64,000 nt of DNA from the NCBI GenBank assembly GCA_958446835.1, contig CAUCXT010000001.1, positions 1 through 64,000 on the forward strand, in the 5' to 3' direction. The notes under the pieces are model-generated. The model did no database searches and was not told the DNA's origin. It saw only the letters and a list, made by a program, of their open reading frames with translations. Shown one piece after another: positions 8,322-17,202 of this stretch. Every line of letters starts with the position of its first letter. Position 1 is the stretch's first letter. The position numbers and the translations under genes are program-made. The stretch is from an uncultured Eubacterium sp. (GTDB taxonomy: Bacteria > Bacillota > Clostridia > Lachnospirales > Lachnospiraceae).

Positions 8322-10220
8322 TTAAAGCTGTTTTGTCTCCGACACGAATACTGCCATGGTGCGCGCAGCGAGTCTTATGCGCTTTCTGCCCGCATCGTAT
8401 ATAACGCCCGTCTCGTCCGAGCTTAACACGCAGCTCCAGTTTTTTCCTGCCATCTCAATCACGGCAAACTCGTGCGGCTCGGTGTGCATGTTGTAGAGAA
8501 CATACACGTTCCCCTGCTCCCCCGCATAGGCACCGCTGTAGAGCAGCCCGATATTGTGGGAGTACTCAGCCATAATCGGGAACCACGCCCTCTCGCTGTG
8601 GCAGGACAGATCCGGCATCCCCTTTATCCTGTGGTCATTCATTGAGAAGCCTTGTTCAGGACGTATGCACAAATGTTCATTTCTGAATTGTATAAGTTTT
8701 CGCGTAAATTCCAATAAATCCGAATTTTTCTCAGGAAGTTCCCAGTCTATATAGTTTATCTCATTGTCATGGCAGTATGGGTTGTTGTTCCCGCCATGGC
8801 TCATCCCGAACTCATCACCGGCGATAAGCATAGGAACCGAAGCGGACAGAAATACCATCGCAAGGGCATTCTTTATCATCCTTTTCCGCTCCCTGAGTAC
8901 TGCCTCTCTCTTTGTCTTTCCCTCAACGCCACAGTTAAAGCTTATATTATAGCGCCTGCCATCCATGTTATTCTCGCCATTGTACTCATTATGCCTGTGC
9001 TCATAGCTCACCATGTCCATAAGACTAAGGCAGTTCTGATCCGCCATGAAATTCACAACCGGATGTCCTGCGTCATGCCTTGTCAGCCTGTCAAGGAAAG
9101 CTCCTATACTGTCCTCGTCTCCCCTCAGGAAATGCCTTGCCGCTTCCATGAAATTATCATTATATCTGATAATTTTCCTTCCGGTATCACTCACAGCCTG
9201 AATGCCGCCGGCATGAAAGCTGTCCCCACCGAAATCATCGCCAAGCAGTACGCAGTCCGAAAGGCACATATCCGTCCTCACAGCGTACAAAAGCCCACCG
9301 CTTCCGATTACCCTGAAACCATCCACGCCCAACGCGTGCCAGTATCTTAATATCTGCACAGCCATCGCAGGTGCCATGTCAAGCGGAAACCACATTTCCA
9401 TAAGTACGGCTATCTCACATTCGTGGAAAGCTCGCACCATCGCCCGGAACTCCTCAATGCAGTTATCCCCGGCACAGTAAGCCCTCTTAGGTGCAAAATA
9501 ATAGCCGCCCGTATACCCCCAGTAATTGATTTTACCCGAACCGCCTCCGGCATATCCCGAACCGTAATAGCTGTTCCTATCCGACTGTGCCATCGAAGTC
9601 TCATGGAACTCATAGCACGGCATTAGCAGTGCCATATTCATCCCAAGTGCCTTTATATATGGCGCTTTTTCTGCCAGTGCCGCGAAGCTTCCTCGCTCAT
9701 GCGCTTCAACTGTGCCATCAAGCTTGGTGAAGCCCCTCACATGAAGCTTGTATATGATCGGATTGTCCAGTATTTCGGCAACGTCAAAATCCTTCGCAGA
9801 ACAGTCATAAACCTCATTCATATCCGGCTTAACGCACCTTAGAATACTGTAGAGCTCATCCCTGTTCCTTCCGAAGCCATCGCCGTCCTGCTCCTGCCCA
9901 TTACCGGCATAGCAGTACTCCTTCGCATATATATCAGCACATCTTTTTTCGCCTACCGCATAACATACGCCATCAAGCCCCGCAGCAGTCTCTTCATCGT
10001 CTAATTCAAGCACAAATGAAAATATCCGTCCGCGCTTATAAGCCTGCGGTATGTGTATCACAATGCCATTCTCCGGCTCAGTGCGCTCAAACAGAGTGAG
10101 TGACAACTCTGTATCATCGCTGAAAATACCAAACTGCCATCCATGTGTAATTTTCTTAGCCCCCATGCTTATCTCAGAAGCTTTTCTTAATGTAATTGAT
10201 GCCTTATCAGGTATTTTCAT
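8322..10220 (-). CDS. GlgX/isoamylase-like GH13 protein with degenerate active site
   Basis: A 632-residue protein (ATG at 10220 preferred over a TTG at 10232). The order N-terminal beta domain, GH13 barrel, C-terminal beta domain follows glycogen-debranching enzymes, and scaffold signatures are clear: ADILDNPIIYKLHVRGFT-like entry, HRHNEYNGENNMDG, FNCGVEG, MLIAGDEFG, YCHDNEINYIDW. Yet the GH13 catalytic regions are altered: the region that should read DVVYNH is MEMWFPL, GFRxD is GFRVIG (nucleophile Asp absent), the acid Glu region reads LLGDDFGG, and the HDG motif is DQNC. The protein is full length and uninterrupted, so it looks like a conserved non-catalytic glucan-binding relative rather than a broken gene. 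A genuine debranching enzyme is expected elsewhere in the genome. Confidence 0.8.
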   Translation of the reverse strand: MKIPDKASITLRKASEISMGAKKITHGWQFGIFSDDTELSLTLFERTEPENGIVIHIPQAYKRGRIFSFVLELDDEETAAGLDGVCYAVGEKRCADIYAKEYCYAGNGQEQDGDGFGRNRDELYSILRCVKPDMNEVYDCSAKDFDVAEILDNPIIYKLHVRGFTKLDGTVEAHERGSFAALAEKAPYIKALGMNMALLMPCYEFHETSMAQSDRNSYYGSGYAGGGSGKINYWGYTGGYYFAPKRAYCAGDNCIEEFRAMVRAFHECEIAVLMEMWFPLDMAPAMAVQILRYWHALGVDGFRVIGSGGLLYAVRTDMCLSDCVLLGDDFGGDSFHAGGIQAVSDTGRKIIRYNDNFMEAARHFLRGDEDSIGAFLDRLTRHDAGHPVVNFMADQNCLSLMDMVSYEHRHNEYNGENNMDGRRYNISFNCGVEGKTKREAVLRERKRMIKNALAMVFLSASVPMLIAGDEFGMSHGGNNNPYCHDNEINYIDWELPEKNSDLLEFTRKLIQFRNEHLCIRPEQGFSMNDHRIKGMPDLSCHSERAWFPIMAEYSHNIGLLYSGAYAGEQGNVYVLYNMHTEPHEFAVIEMAGKNWSCVLSSDETGVIYDAGRKRIRLAARTMAVFVSETKQL

Positions 10221-10248
10221 ATATCCACACAACTTTCCGATTTATTAA

Positions 10249-12075
10249 TTACAATTTCTTTGATGCCTCTATCTTCTCTGCAAGCTCCGTAAGATACTCC
10301 CACCTTGCATACTTTTCATCAAGCTTGTTCTGTGCAGCTTCTTTTTCCTTTCCCAGCTCATTGAGCTTCACAAAATCCGTCGCGAACTTCACCATATCCT
10401 CATCAAGCTTCTCTAGCTTTTCCTCAAGAGCCGCTATGTCATCCTCTATGGTGTCATATTCCTTCTGTTCCATGTATGAGAACTTGAGCGCCCTCTCACC
10501 CTTATTCCATGTCGCCTTTGTATTTTTCTCCGAAGCCTTATTTGCCGCGCCTTGCCCCATGCCTGCTGCCGGTGCAGCCGCCATCTTAGCAAGTATCTCA
10601 TCAGCCTCCTGATGCACTTCCTCAGTTATGTTACCGCAATCATCGAAAACAAATATCCTGTCTGCCGCCCTGTCGAGAAAATATCTGTCATGGCTCACGA
10701 TTATGGTTATCCCGGCAAAGCTCTCAAGATAATCCTCCAGAATCGACAAAGTCTGGATATCAAGGTCATTCGTAGGCTCGTCTAATATAAGCACATTCGG
10801 CGCGGACATCAGCACCTTGATAAGGTAGAGTCTCCTCTTCTCACCGCCCGAAAGCTTTCCTATAAGTGAATACTGCAATGTGGAGTCAAACAGGAACCGC
10901 TCAAGCATGAGCGAAGCCGACACACTTCCCTCCGGCGTCTGGACATACTCCGCAACATCCTTAATGCAGTCAATAACCCTCTGATTAGGGTCAAGCTCAC
11001 CGTTCTCTTGCGCAAAATAACCTATGCATATGGTATCTCCAATCTCAACCTCACCTGTATCCGGCTTCTCCATGCCTGTGATAATCTTCATAAGTGTCGA
11101 CTTTCCGCAGCCGTTCTTTCCGACAAAAGCCACCGCCTCATCGCGCAGAAAAATATAAGAAAAATCATTTATGAGTGTCCTGCCGTCAAAGGACTTGCTT
11201 ATATTCCTAAGCTCTATCGTCTTTTTCCCCATGCGCGTGTACACACTCGACAACTGTGCGGACTCGGTCTTTCGCGAAGCTGCTGCCTGCGCGGACGCCT
11301 CCTTCATATCCTTAAAGCAGTCAATTCGCGCCTGCTGCTTGGTTGAACGCGCCTTCGCGCCTCTCTTAATCCACTCAAGCTCTCTTCTCATAATGTTCTG
11401 TCTCTTCTGCTCCGTTGAATCAGCCATCGCCTCTTTCTGTGCCTTAAGTTCAAGAAAGCCCTCATAATTCGTCTGATAGCTGTACACCCTGCCGCGGTCA
11501 ATCTCCAGAATACGGTTGCTCACCCTGTCAAGAAAATATCTGTCATGGGTTACCATAAGAATAGCACCCTTGTACGCCCTCAGATAACTCTCAAGCCACT
11601 GCGTCATCCATCTGTCAAGATGGTTGGTCGGCTCGTCAAGTATCAGGATATCCGCCCTTGCAAGAAGTGCCCCCGCAAGTGCAACTCTCTTTTTCTCACC
11701 TCCGGACAGCTTATCTACCACTGTATTAAACTCAGTAAAGCCCAGCTTGCCAAGTATCGTCTTGGCGTCACCCTCTATAGTCCACTCATTCTCATGGGTG
11801 GTATTCGCCTTTATAACATACTCATATATCGTGCTTCCCGGTGTAAATTCAGGGTTCTGAGGAAGATATCTTATATGAACATTATTACCCTTCACAACAC
11901 TTCCCTCATCCGGCGTGTCAAGCCCCGCAGCAATCTTTAGAAGAGTCGACTTGCCTGTTCCGTTTATTCCGATAACACCTATCTTTTCATTCTCGTTTAT
12001 TGAAAAATCCACATGGTCAAAGAGTTTTTTATCTGTATACGCCTTGCACATGTCCTTGATTGTAAGTAAATTCAT
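10249..12075 (-). CDS. ABC-F ATPase, Uup-like with C-terminal coiled coil
   Basis: A 608-residue soluble protein with two ABC cassettes and no membrane segment. The first has GINGTGKST, a signature LSGGEKKRVALA and ILDEPTNHLD; the second has GKNGCGKST, LSGGEKRRLYLI and ILDEPTNDLD. The inter-domain linker is charged and helical. Residues 525-605 form a predicted coiled coil (IEDDIAALEEKLEKLDEDM), as in Uup and ABC-F proteins that act on the ribosome. The start ATG follows AGAAGGA. Housekeeping translation or genome-stability roles are more likely than drug resistance, since the linker is short and no resistance neighbour exists. Confidence 0.92.
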   Translation of the reverse strand: MNLLTIKDMCKAYTDKKLFDHVDFSINENEKIGVIGINGTGKSTLLKIAAGLDTPDEGSVVKGNNVHIRYLPQNPEFTPGSTIYEYVIKANTTHENEWTIEGDAKTILGKLGFTEFNTVVDKLSGGEKKRVALAGALLARADILILDEPTNHLDRWMTQWLESYLRAYKGAILMVTHDRYFLDRVSNRILEIDRGRVYSYQTNYEGFLELKAQKEAMADSTEQKRQNIMRRELEWIKRGAKARSTKQQARIDCFKDMKEASAQAAASRKTESAQLSSVYTRMGKKTIELRNISKSFDGRTLINDFSYIFLRDEAVAFVGKNGCGKSTLMKIITGMEKPDTGEVEIGDTICIGYFAQENGELDPNQRVIDCIKDVAEYVQTPEGSVSASLMLERFLFDSTLQYSLIGKLSGGEKRRLYLIKVLMSAPNVLILDEPTNDLDIQTLSILEDYLESFAGITIIVSHDRYFLDRAADRIFVFDDCGNITEEVHQEADEILAKMAAAPAAGMGQGAANKASEKNTKATWNKGERALKFSYMEQKEYDTIEDDIAALEEKLEKLDEDMVKFATDFVKLNELGKEKEAAQNKLDEKYARWEYLTELAEKIEASKKL

Positions 12076-12244
12076 TTTCTCTATTCCTTCTAAAATCTAA
12101 TAATAACAGACTATATACAGTTTAACAAATTAACACCCATTATGCAATTACAAATCACAGTATTGTTTTTACAAAGATATATCATTATAATAAAAATACA
12201 GAACATAAAAAAGATTTTAATAAAACGGAGCAAAAATACTAAAC

Positions 12245-13723
12245 ATGAACTCAACCACAGCTACACCTGCCAATAATACAACGGACAATATCCCCACCTA
12301 CAAGAGAGCTCATATATGGCAGATAGGCTTCTTCTCACTCAACACCTGTGCGACAAACCTGTATCTTGCCATGATGGCGTATGTCTCATACTATGCCAAC
12401 GGAATCGCCGGAATATCAGTTGTAATGATTTCGCTGCTCCTCACAGTCATGCGTGTATTTAACGGCATTACAGACCCGATAGTAGGATACATAATAGACA
12501 AAACCCATGGACGCTTCGGAAAATTCCGTCCGTTTATGGTAATCGGTAATATTCTTCTTGCTTTAAGCTGTATTCTTTTATACTTTACAACACACCTCAT
12601 GCCGGTATTCTTGAGAATACCATATTTTATACTGGTGTATGGGCTTTTTATCATTGCCTTCACATTCCAGACAGCAGTTACCAAGTCGGCACAGTCGATA
12701 ATAACCAATGACCCTAAGCAGCGACCTATATGCACCTTCTTTGACTCCACCTTCATAAGTGCGGCTTATGGCGGTGTGGCACTGTATGTCGCACAGAGGC
12801 TCATCCCGCACTACGGTTCCTTCAACAATCCGAAGCTTTTTGCAGAATTTATAATTGTGACTGTTGTGCTCTCGATGCTCTGCACTCTTCTTGCGATAAT
12901 AGGAATATGGAGCAAGGACAAGGATGAAAACTTCGTTCTGCCGCAGGGCCCGGGACATGAAAATGCCGTGACAATACATGCATACCTCGATGTGCTCCGA
13001 CACAACAGACCGATACAGATGCTAGTAATCGCCGCCTCAACGGATAAATTTGCCTCCGTTGTATATTCACATGCCGCTGTAACAGTAATGATGTACGGAA
13101 TAATTATGAACAACTACTCCATATACGGACTTATCGGTATAATAACAGCCATACCATCACTGGTCATCGTGGTGTTCGGAATCTCACTGGCAAGACACTT
13201 CGGACAACGCAGGGTGCTTATCTGGTTTACATGGGCTTCCATCGTCTTTCAGACAGTGATTGGGCTGTTGCTGCTATCCGACAATATAAGCACTGTATCG
13301 CTAAAGCACATAAATCTGATAACCATACTGTTCTTTTCCGTGTTCGCAATTCTCAACGGCTGCAAATCAATCACCAACAATATGGTCATCCCAATGATTG
13401 CCGACTGCACCGACTACGAATTATACCGCAGCGGACGCTTTGTCCCGGGACTTATGGGTGCCCTGTTCTCATTTGTGGACAACTTCGTGTCATCCCTCGG
13501 GACAGCCTTTGTCGGAATAATGTTGAGCATTATCGGCTTCGGAAATGCATTTCCACAGGTCGGTGACGCTATGACCCCACTCATACTGTGGAGTACCATA
13601 TTTTTCTACTGTATCACCCCTATAATCGGCTGGATAATCTCCCTTATATCCATGCAATATTACCGGCTTGACAGAAAGCGCATGGAGGACATAGTAAAAG
13701 AACTTAACAAATCCAAGAAATAA
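12245..13723 (+). CDS. GPH/MelB-family sugar:cation symporter
   Basis: A 492-residue, 12-helix membrane protein of the MFS_2 (glycoside-pentoside-hexuronide) type. The N-terminal signature is present: RVFNGITDPIVGYIIDKT followed by GRFGKFRPFMVIGN, matching the melibiose-permease cytoplasmic loop. Near the C-terminus MIADCTDYELYRSGRFVPG is the equivalent of the family's second signature. It probably imports a di- or oligosaccharide or glycoside with Na+ or H+. The gene stands alone between divergent and convergent neighbours, so its substrate cannot be inferred. GGAG at 12228-12231 is unusually far from the ATG, so translation may be weak or the start slightly different. Confidence 0.88.
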   Translation: MNSTTATPANNTTDNIPTYKRAHIWQIGFFSLNTCATNLYLAMMAYVSYYANGIAGISVVMISLLLTVMRVFNGITDPIVGYIIDKTHGRFGKFRPFMVIGNILLALSCILLYFTTHLMPVFLRIPYFILVYGLFIIAFTFQTAVTKSAQSIITNDPKQRPICTFFDSTFISAAYGGVALYVAQRLIPHYGSFNNPKLFAEFIIVTVVLSMLCTLLAIIGIWSKDKDENFVLPQGPGHENAVTIHAYLDVLRHNRPIQMLVIAASTDKFASVVYSHAAVTVMMYGIIMNNYSIYGLIGIITAIPSLVIVVFGISLARHFGQRRVLIWFTWASIVFQTVIGLLLLSDNISTVSLKHINLITILFFSVFAILNGCKSITNNMVIPMIADCTDYELYRSGRFVPGLMGALFSFVDNFVSSLGTAFVGIMLSIIGFGNAFPQVGDAMTPLILWSTIFFYCITPIIGWIISLISMQYYRLDRKRMEDIVKELNKSKK

Positions 13724-13746
13724 CATAAATTGATTAAGAATATTTT

Positions 13747-13812
13747 AAAAAGCCGGCATAAAACATATCAACCTGAATGTCAAAATAGGTTGTACGATTT
13801 ATGTCGGCTTTT
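13747..13812. terminator. Bidirectional two-level hairpin terminator
   Basis: AAAAAGCCGGCATAAA (13747-13762) pairs with TTTATGTCGGCTTTT (13798-13812); an inner AACCT/AGGTT pair lies between. A and T runs flank both sides, which suits the convergent symporter and HD-domain genes. Confidence 0.8.
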
Positions 13813-13874
13813 ATTATCACTCATATTGATAATCTTCTATACTGCCACGCGGTTCTCACAATACAAGCAAATGC

Positions 13875-14384
13875 TTACAGTGCAAACATCTCATCAAGAA
13901 GCTTCTTTCCTGCCTCCGACTTAAATATATTCGCTCTTACATTTCTTATATTCTCCTCGGGAAGTACATCCTCAAAAGCATTCACAAGAAAATCTGCCTC
14001 TATCAGAAGCTGGTAATCCATGCCTGTAACACCTGTATAGGTGTGGTGATGTCCAATCAGATAACACACTCTTCCGACAAATGCTTCATCAGCTTCCGAC
14101 CCCATTATGTTCTCAAGTATAGCCTTAGCAACCGCCGGTCCCTCAATCTCCTGATTGCGTCCATCACAATTGCCATACTTCTGCTCACAGATATGTATTC
14201 CTATATCGTGGAGCACAGCCGCAATCTCAAGTACCTGCTGTTCCTTTTCGGATATTCCTTCCATACGTCCCATAAGTGCCGCAAATTCATATACCTTCAT
14301 GGCATGCTGTATACGCCTTGCGTCACCACGATTGTACTCTATCATCGAGTTAATTACCTTGTCTGTCAAATTCAAGTCATTCAT
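13875..14384 (-). CDS. HD-domain phosphohydrolase
   Basis: A 169-residue protein; the ATG at 14384 follows GAGG by seven bases, while in-frame sequence further upstream lacks a ribosome site. Metal ligands of the HD superfamily are in order: QHAMKVYEFAALMG (first His), AAVLHDIG (HD pair), then a GHHHTY segment and a late LLIEADFLV (Asp). Proteins of this compact type hydrolyse phosphate esters or nucleotides; the true substrate is unknown. It is cytoplasmic and lies 65 bases downstream of the ABC-F gene start region on the same strand order, but the gap to that gene's stop (14450) suggests co-transcription with it. Confidence 0.85.
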   Translation of the reverse strand: MNDLNLTDKVINSMIEYNRGDARRIQHAMKVYEFAALMGRMEGISEKEQQVLEIAAVLHDIGIHICEQKYGNCDGRNQEIEGPAVAKAILENIMGSEADEAFVGRVCYLIGHHHTYTGVTGMDYQLLIEADFLVNAFEDVLPEENIRNVRANIFKSEAGKKLLDEMFAL

Positions 14385-14449
14385 GTTATACCTCATTTCT
14401 GAGTGCGCGCAGCCTCCTGCATAATCTCCCGTAAAAAACATAAAAGAAA

Positions 14450-16108
14450 TTACTCTGCAGTATCTGCATCATTCTCCTCAAGCTGCTCCTCTGTAAGTGC
14501 AACGAAGCCCTGTCTCTTACGCGCCATCTCATCGCTCTCAAGATACTCATCGTAGGTTGTTATCTTGTCAATCATCTTACCACCGACAAATTCCATAATA
14601 CGGTTCGCCGTAGTCTGTACGAACTGGTGGTCATGTGAAGCGAAAATCATTGCACCCGGGAACTTGATAAGTCCGTTGTTGAGTGCTGTGATTGACTCCA
14701 TGTCAAGGTGGTTGGTAGGCTGGTCAAGCAAAAGCACATTAGCGCCCATAATCATCATCTTAGAGAGCATAACTCTTACCTTCTCACCACCGGACAGCAC
14801 CTTAACCTTCTTAACGCCGTCATCACCTGCGAATAACATTCTTCCAAGGAAGCCTCTTACATAGGTCACGTCCTTCTCAGGTGAGAACTGCATAAGCCAC
14901 TCAACAATTGTATCGTCGCAGTCAAAATCCTTCGTGTTATCCTTAGGGAAATAAGCTGTGCTTGTGGTTATACCCCACTTATAGCTTCCCTCATCAGGCT
15001 CAAGCTCACCTGCAAGAATCTTAAAGAGTGTTGTCTTTGCAAGCTCATCGCTTCCGACAAGTGCAATCTTGTCCTCTCTGCCAACGATAAATGATACATT
15101 GTCAAGAACCTTTATGCCATCAACAGTCTTTGAAAGATTGGTCACTGTGAGAACCTCATTTCCAATCTCTCTTGCCGGACGAAAATCAATGTATGGGTAC
15201 TTTCTGCTCGATGGTCTGATGTCATCAAGCTCAATCTTCTCAAGTGCTCTCTTACGAGACGTAGCCTGCTTGGACTTGGAAGCGTTGGCGGAGAATCTCT
15301 GGATGAACTCCTGTAACTCCTTAATCTTCTCCTCCTTCTTCTTGTTGGCTTCCTTCATCTGCTTAACCATGAGCTGGCTGGACTCATACCAGAAGTCATA
15401 GTTACCTGCATAGAGCTGAATCTTCGAATAATCTATATCTGCAATCTGTGTACATACCTTATTAAGGAAGTAACGGTCATGGGATACCACAATAACCGTA
15501 TTCTCAAAGTTAATTAAGAACTCCTCAAGCCATGCTATAGCGTCAAGGTCAAGGTGGTTGGTAGGCTCGTCTAAAAGCAGGATGTCCGGATTACCGAACA
15601 GTGCCTTAGCAAGAAGAACCTTCACCTTCTCACTACCGTTGAGCTCACTCATCTGCTTATAATGAAGCTCTGTGTCAATGCCAAGACCGTTTAAAAGAGT
15701 GGCTGCATCACTCTCAGCCTCCCAGCCGTTCATTGTGGCGAACTCACCTTCAAGCTCACTTGCCTTGATTCCGTCCTCCTCAGTGAAGTCCTCCTTCGCA
15801 TATATGGCTTCCTTCTCCTTCATAATCTGGTAAAGGCGCTCATTTCCCATGATAACCGTGTCAAGTACGTTATATGCATCGTACTTGAAGTGGTCCTGCT
15901 CTAAGAAGGATAATCTCTCACCCGGAGAAATCGTCACATCACCCTTAGAAGGTTCAAGCTGTCCGGACAAAATCTTTAAGAATGTAGATTTTCCTGCACC
16001 ATTGGCACCAATAAGACCATAGCAGTTTCCCGGTGTAAACTTGATATTTACATCCTCAAAAAGAGCCTTCTTACCGATTCGTAATGTTACATTATTAGCA
16101 CTAATCAT
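14450..16108 (-). CDS. ABC-F ATPase, YbiT/YkpA-like
   Basis: A 552-residue duplicated ABC protein. The ATG at 16108 has AAAGGA nine bases upstream; the 17 in-frame residues before it are unlikely to be translated. The first cassette has GANGAGKST and LLDEPTNHLD, but its signature is LNGSEKVKVLLA rather than LSGGE. The second has an unusual Walker A (GSDELAKTT), a normal LSGGEKVRVMLS and LLDQPTNHLD. These departures are usual for the YbiT/YkpA subgroup as far as I know. The linker (KEANKKKEEKIKELQEFIQ) is the arm/P-site motif type. A ribosome-associated factor is likely. The paralogue at 10249-12075 is of a different subgroup. Confidence 0.9.
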   Translation of the reverse strand: MISANNVTLRIGKKALFEDVNIKFTPGNCYGLIGANGAGKSTFLKILSGQLEPSKGDVTISPGERLSFLEQDHFKYDAYNVLDTVIMGNERLYQIMKEKEAIYAKEDFTEEDGIKASELEGEFATMNGWEAESDAATLLNGLGIDTELHYKQMSELNGSEKVKVLLAKALFGNPDILLLDEPTNHLDLDAIAWLEEFLINFENTVIVVSHDRYFLNKVCTQIADIDYSKIQLYAGNYDFWYESSQLMVKQMKEANKKKEEKIKELQEFIQRFSANASKSKQATSRKRALEKIELDDIRPSSRKYPYIDFRPAREIGNEVLTVTNLSKTVDGIKVLDNVSFIVGREDKIALVGSDELAKTTLFKILAGELEPDEGSYKWGITTSTAYFPKDNTKDFDCDDTIVEWLMQFSPEKDVTYVRGFLGRMLFAGDDGVKKVKVLSGGEKVRVMLSKMMIMGANVLLLDQPTNHLDMESITALNNGLIKFPGAMIFASHDHQFVQTTANRIMEFVGGKMIDKITTYDEYLESDEMARKRQGFVALTEEQLEENDADTAE

Positions 16109-16295
16109 TTTTATAAATCCTTTCCAAGCCGTCTTGCCCGGCTTCACCCAAAATGGCATACTTAGGATATATTATAACGTAAAATGTGGAATTTTCAAGA
16201 ACTATATTTTAAAACAAGAGAAAATGTGGTATTATTTGTACAATAGTTTGTATTATAATTAGATTTTTAAGATATTAAAAAGGAGATTTAATTTT

Positions 16296-17156
16296 ATGGA
16301 ACTTACAGATTTACATGTACATTCGACCGCTTCGGATGGCACATTCACTCCTTCGGAGCTGGTCGCTGAAGCTAAGAAGATTGGATTGAAGGCATTCGCC
16401 CTCACCGACCATGACACGGTTGCAGGCGTAAAAGAAGCAATCGCCGCCGCGGATGAAGCAGGAATTGAGCTTATTCCCGGAATAGAGATAAGCACGAAAT
16501 ACAACAGCACATACATTAAGGACAAGGAAGTCCACATCGTCGGATTGTATATAGACTATACCAACGAACATTTTCTGTCTGAGATAGCCGGATACCGCGA
16601 CAACCGCGATGGCAGAAATGACAAGCTCATTAAGCTGATGAACGAAGCAGACATGCCAGTTTCCCTTGAGGCAATGCGCGATATGTTTGGAGATGGCACT
16701 GTACTTACAAGAGCACATTTTGCGCGCTACATGGTCAACAAGAGCTATGTATCAAGCACCAATGAGGCGTTCGACAGATATCTCGGCGAAGGAAAGCCTT
16801 TCTATGTATCAAGACAGATGCCGGACCCGGCAAGGGCTGTTGAACTGATACACGAAGCTGGCGGCGTTGCCGTGCTCGCGCACCCTATTCTCTACAAGAT
16901 GTCCGACAGTGAGCTTATGAAGCTCTGCCAGTATCTCAAGCGCCACGGTCTTAACGGAATTGAGGGTATCTACTCAACCTACCGAAGCGGTGATGAGACA
17001 GCCATCAGACGCATTGCCGGTGAGTGCGGACTTCTCATATCCGGCGGAAGTGATTTTCACGGCGCGAACAAGCCGGACATCAAGCTCGGAATCGGCAGAG
17101 GCAATTTAAAGATTCCTTATGAACTGGCGGTCAACCTCAAGAAGGCGATACGCTAA
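16296..17156 (+). CDS. PHP-domain phosphoesterase (YciV/RnaAM-like)
   Basis: A 286-residue enzyme of the polymerase-and-histidinol-phosphatase fold. Metal-binding motifs: DLHVHSTASDG (6-16), AFALTDHDT (about 37), ELIPGIEIS (about 60), a central TRAHFARYMV, VAVLAHPILY and the terminal ISGGSDFHG. This order is that of 3',5'-nucleotide bisphosphate phosphatases and 5'-3' exoribonuclease AM (known for the family). It has GGAG at normal spacing and stands alone. A dispersed palindromic repeat starts immediately after its stop and separates it from the convergent yesN-like gene. Confidence 0.9.
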   Translation: MELTDLHVHSTASDGTFTPSELVAEAKKIGLKAFALTDHDTVAGVKEAIAAADEAGIELIPGIEISTKYNSTYIKDKEVHIVGLYIDYTNEHFLSEIAGYRDNRDGRNDKLIKLMNEADMPVSLEAMRDMFGDGTVLTRAHFARYMVNKSYVSSTNEAFDRYLGEGKPFYVSRQMPDPARAVELIHEAGGVAVLAHPILYKMSDSELMKLCQYLKRHGLNGIEGIYSTYRSGDETAIRRIAGECGLLISGGSDFHGANKPDIKLGIGRGNLKIPYELAVNLKKAIR

Positions 17157-17174
17157 CTTAGGACAGGGCGGGTT

Positions 17175-17200
17175 GGGACAGGGGTCAGACACCATGTCCC
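17175..17200. repeat. Dispersed palindromic repeat, copy 1
   Basis: GGGACAGGGG, a short spacer with CAGACAC, then TGTCCC, filling the 46 bases between two convergent stops. Related copies occur at 40371-40400 and 58002-58061. Confidence 0.7.
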
Positions 17201-17202
17201 AA

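Noticed and set aside
10249..16108. The two ABC-F genes as antibiotic-resistance determinants
   Set aside because: Their linkers and subgroup features fit Uup and YbiT/YkpA housekeeping proteins, and no resistance gene is nearby.
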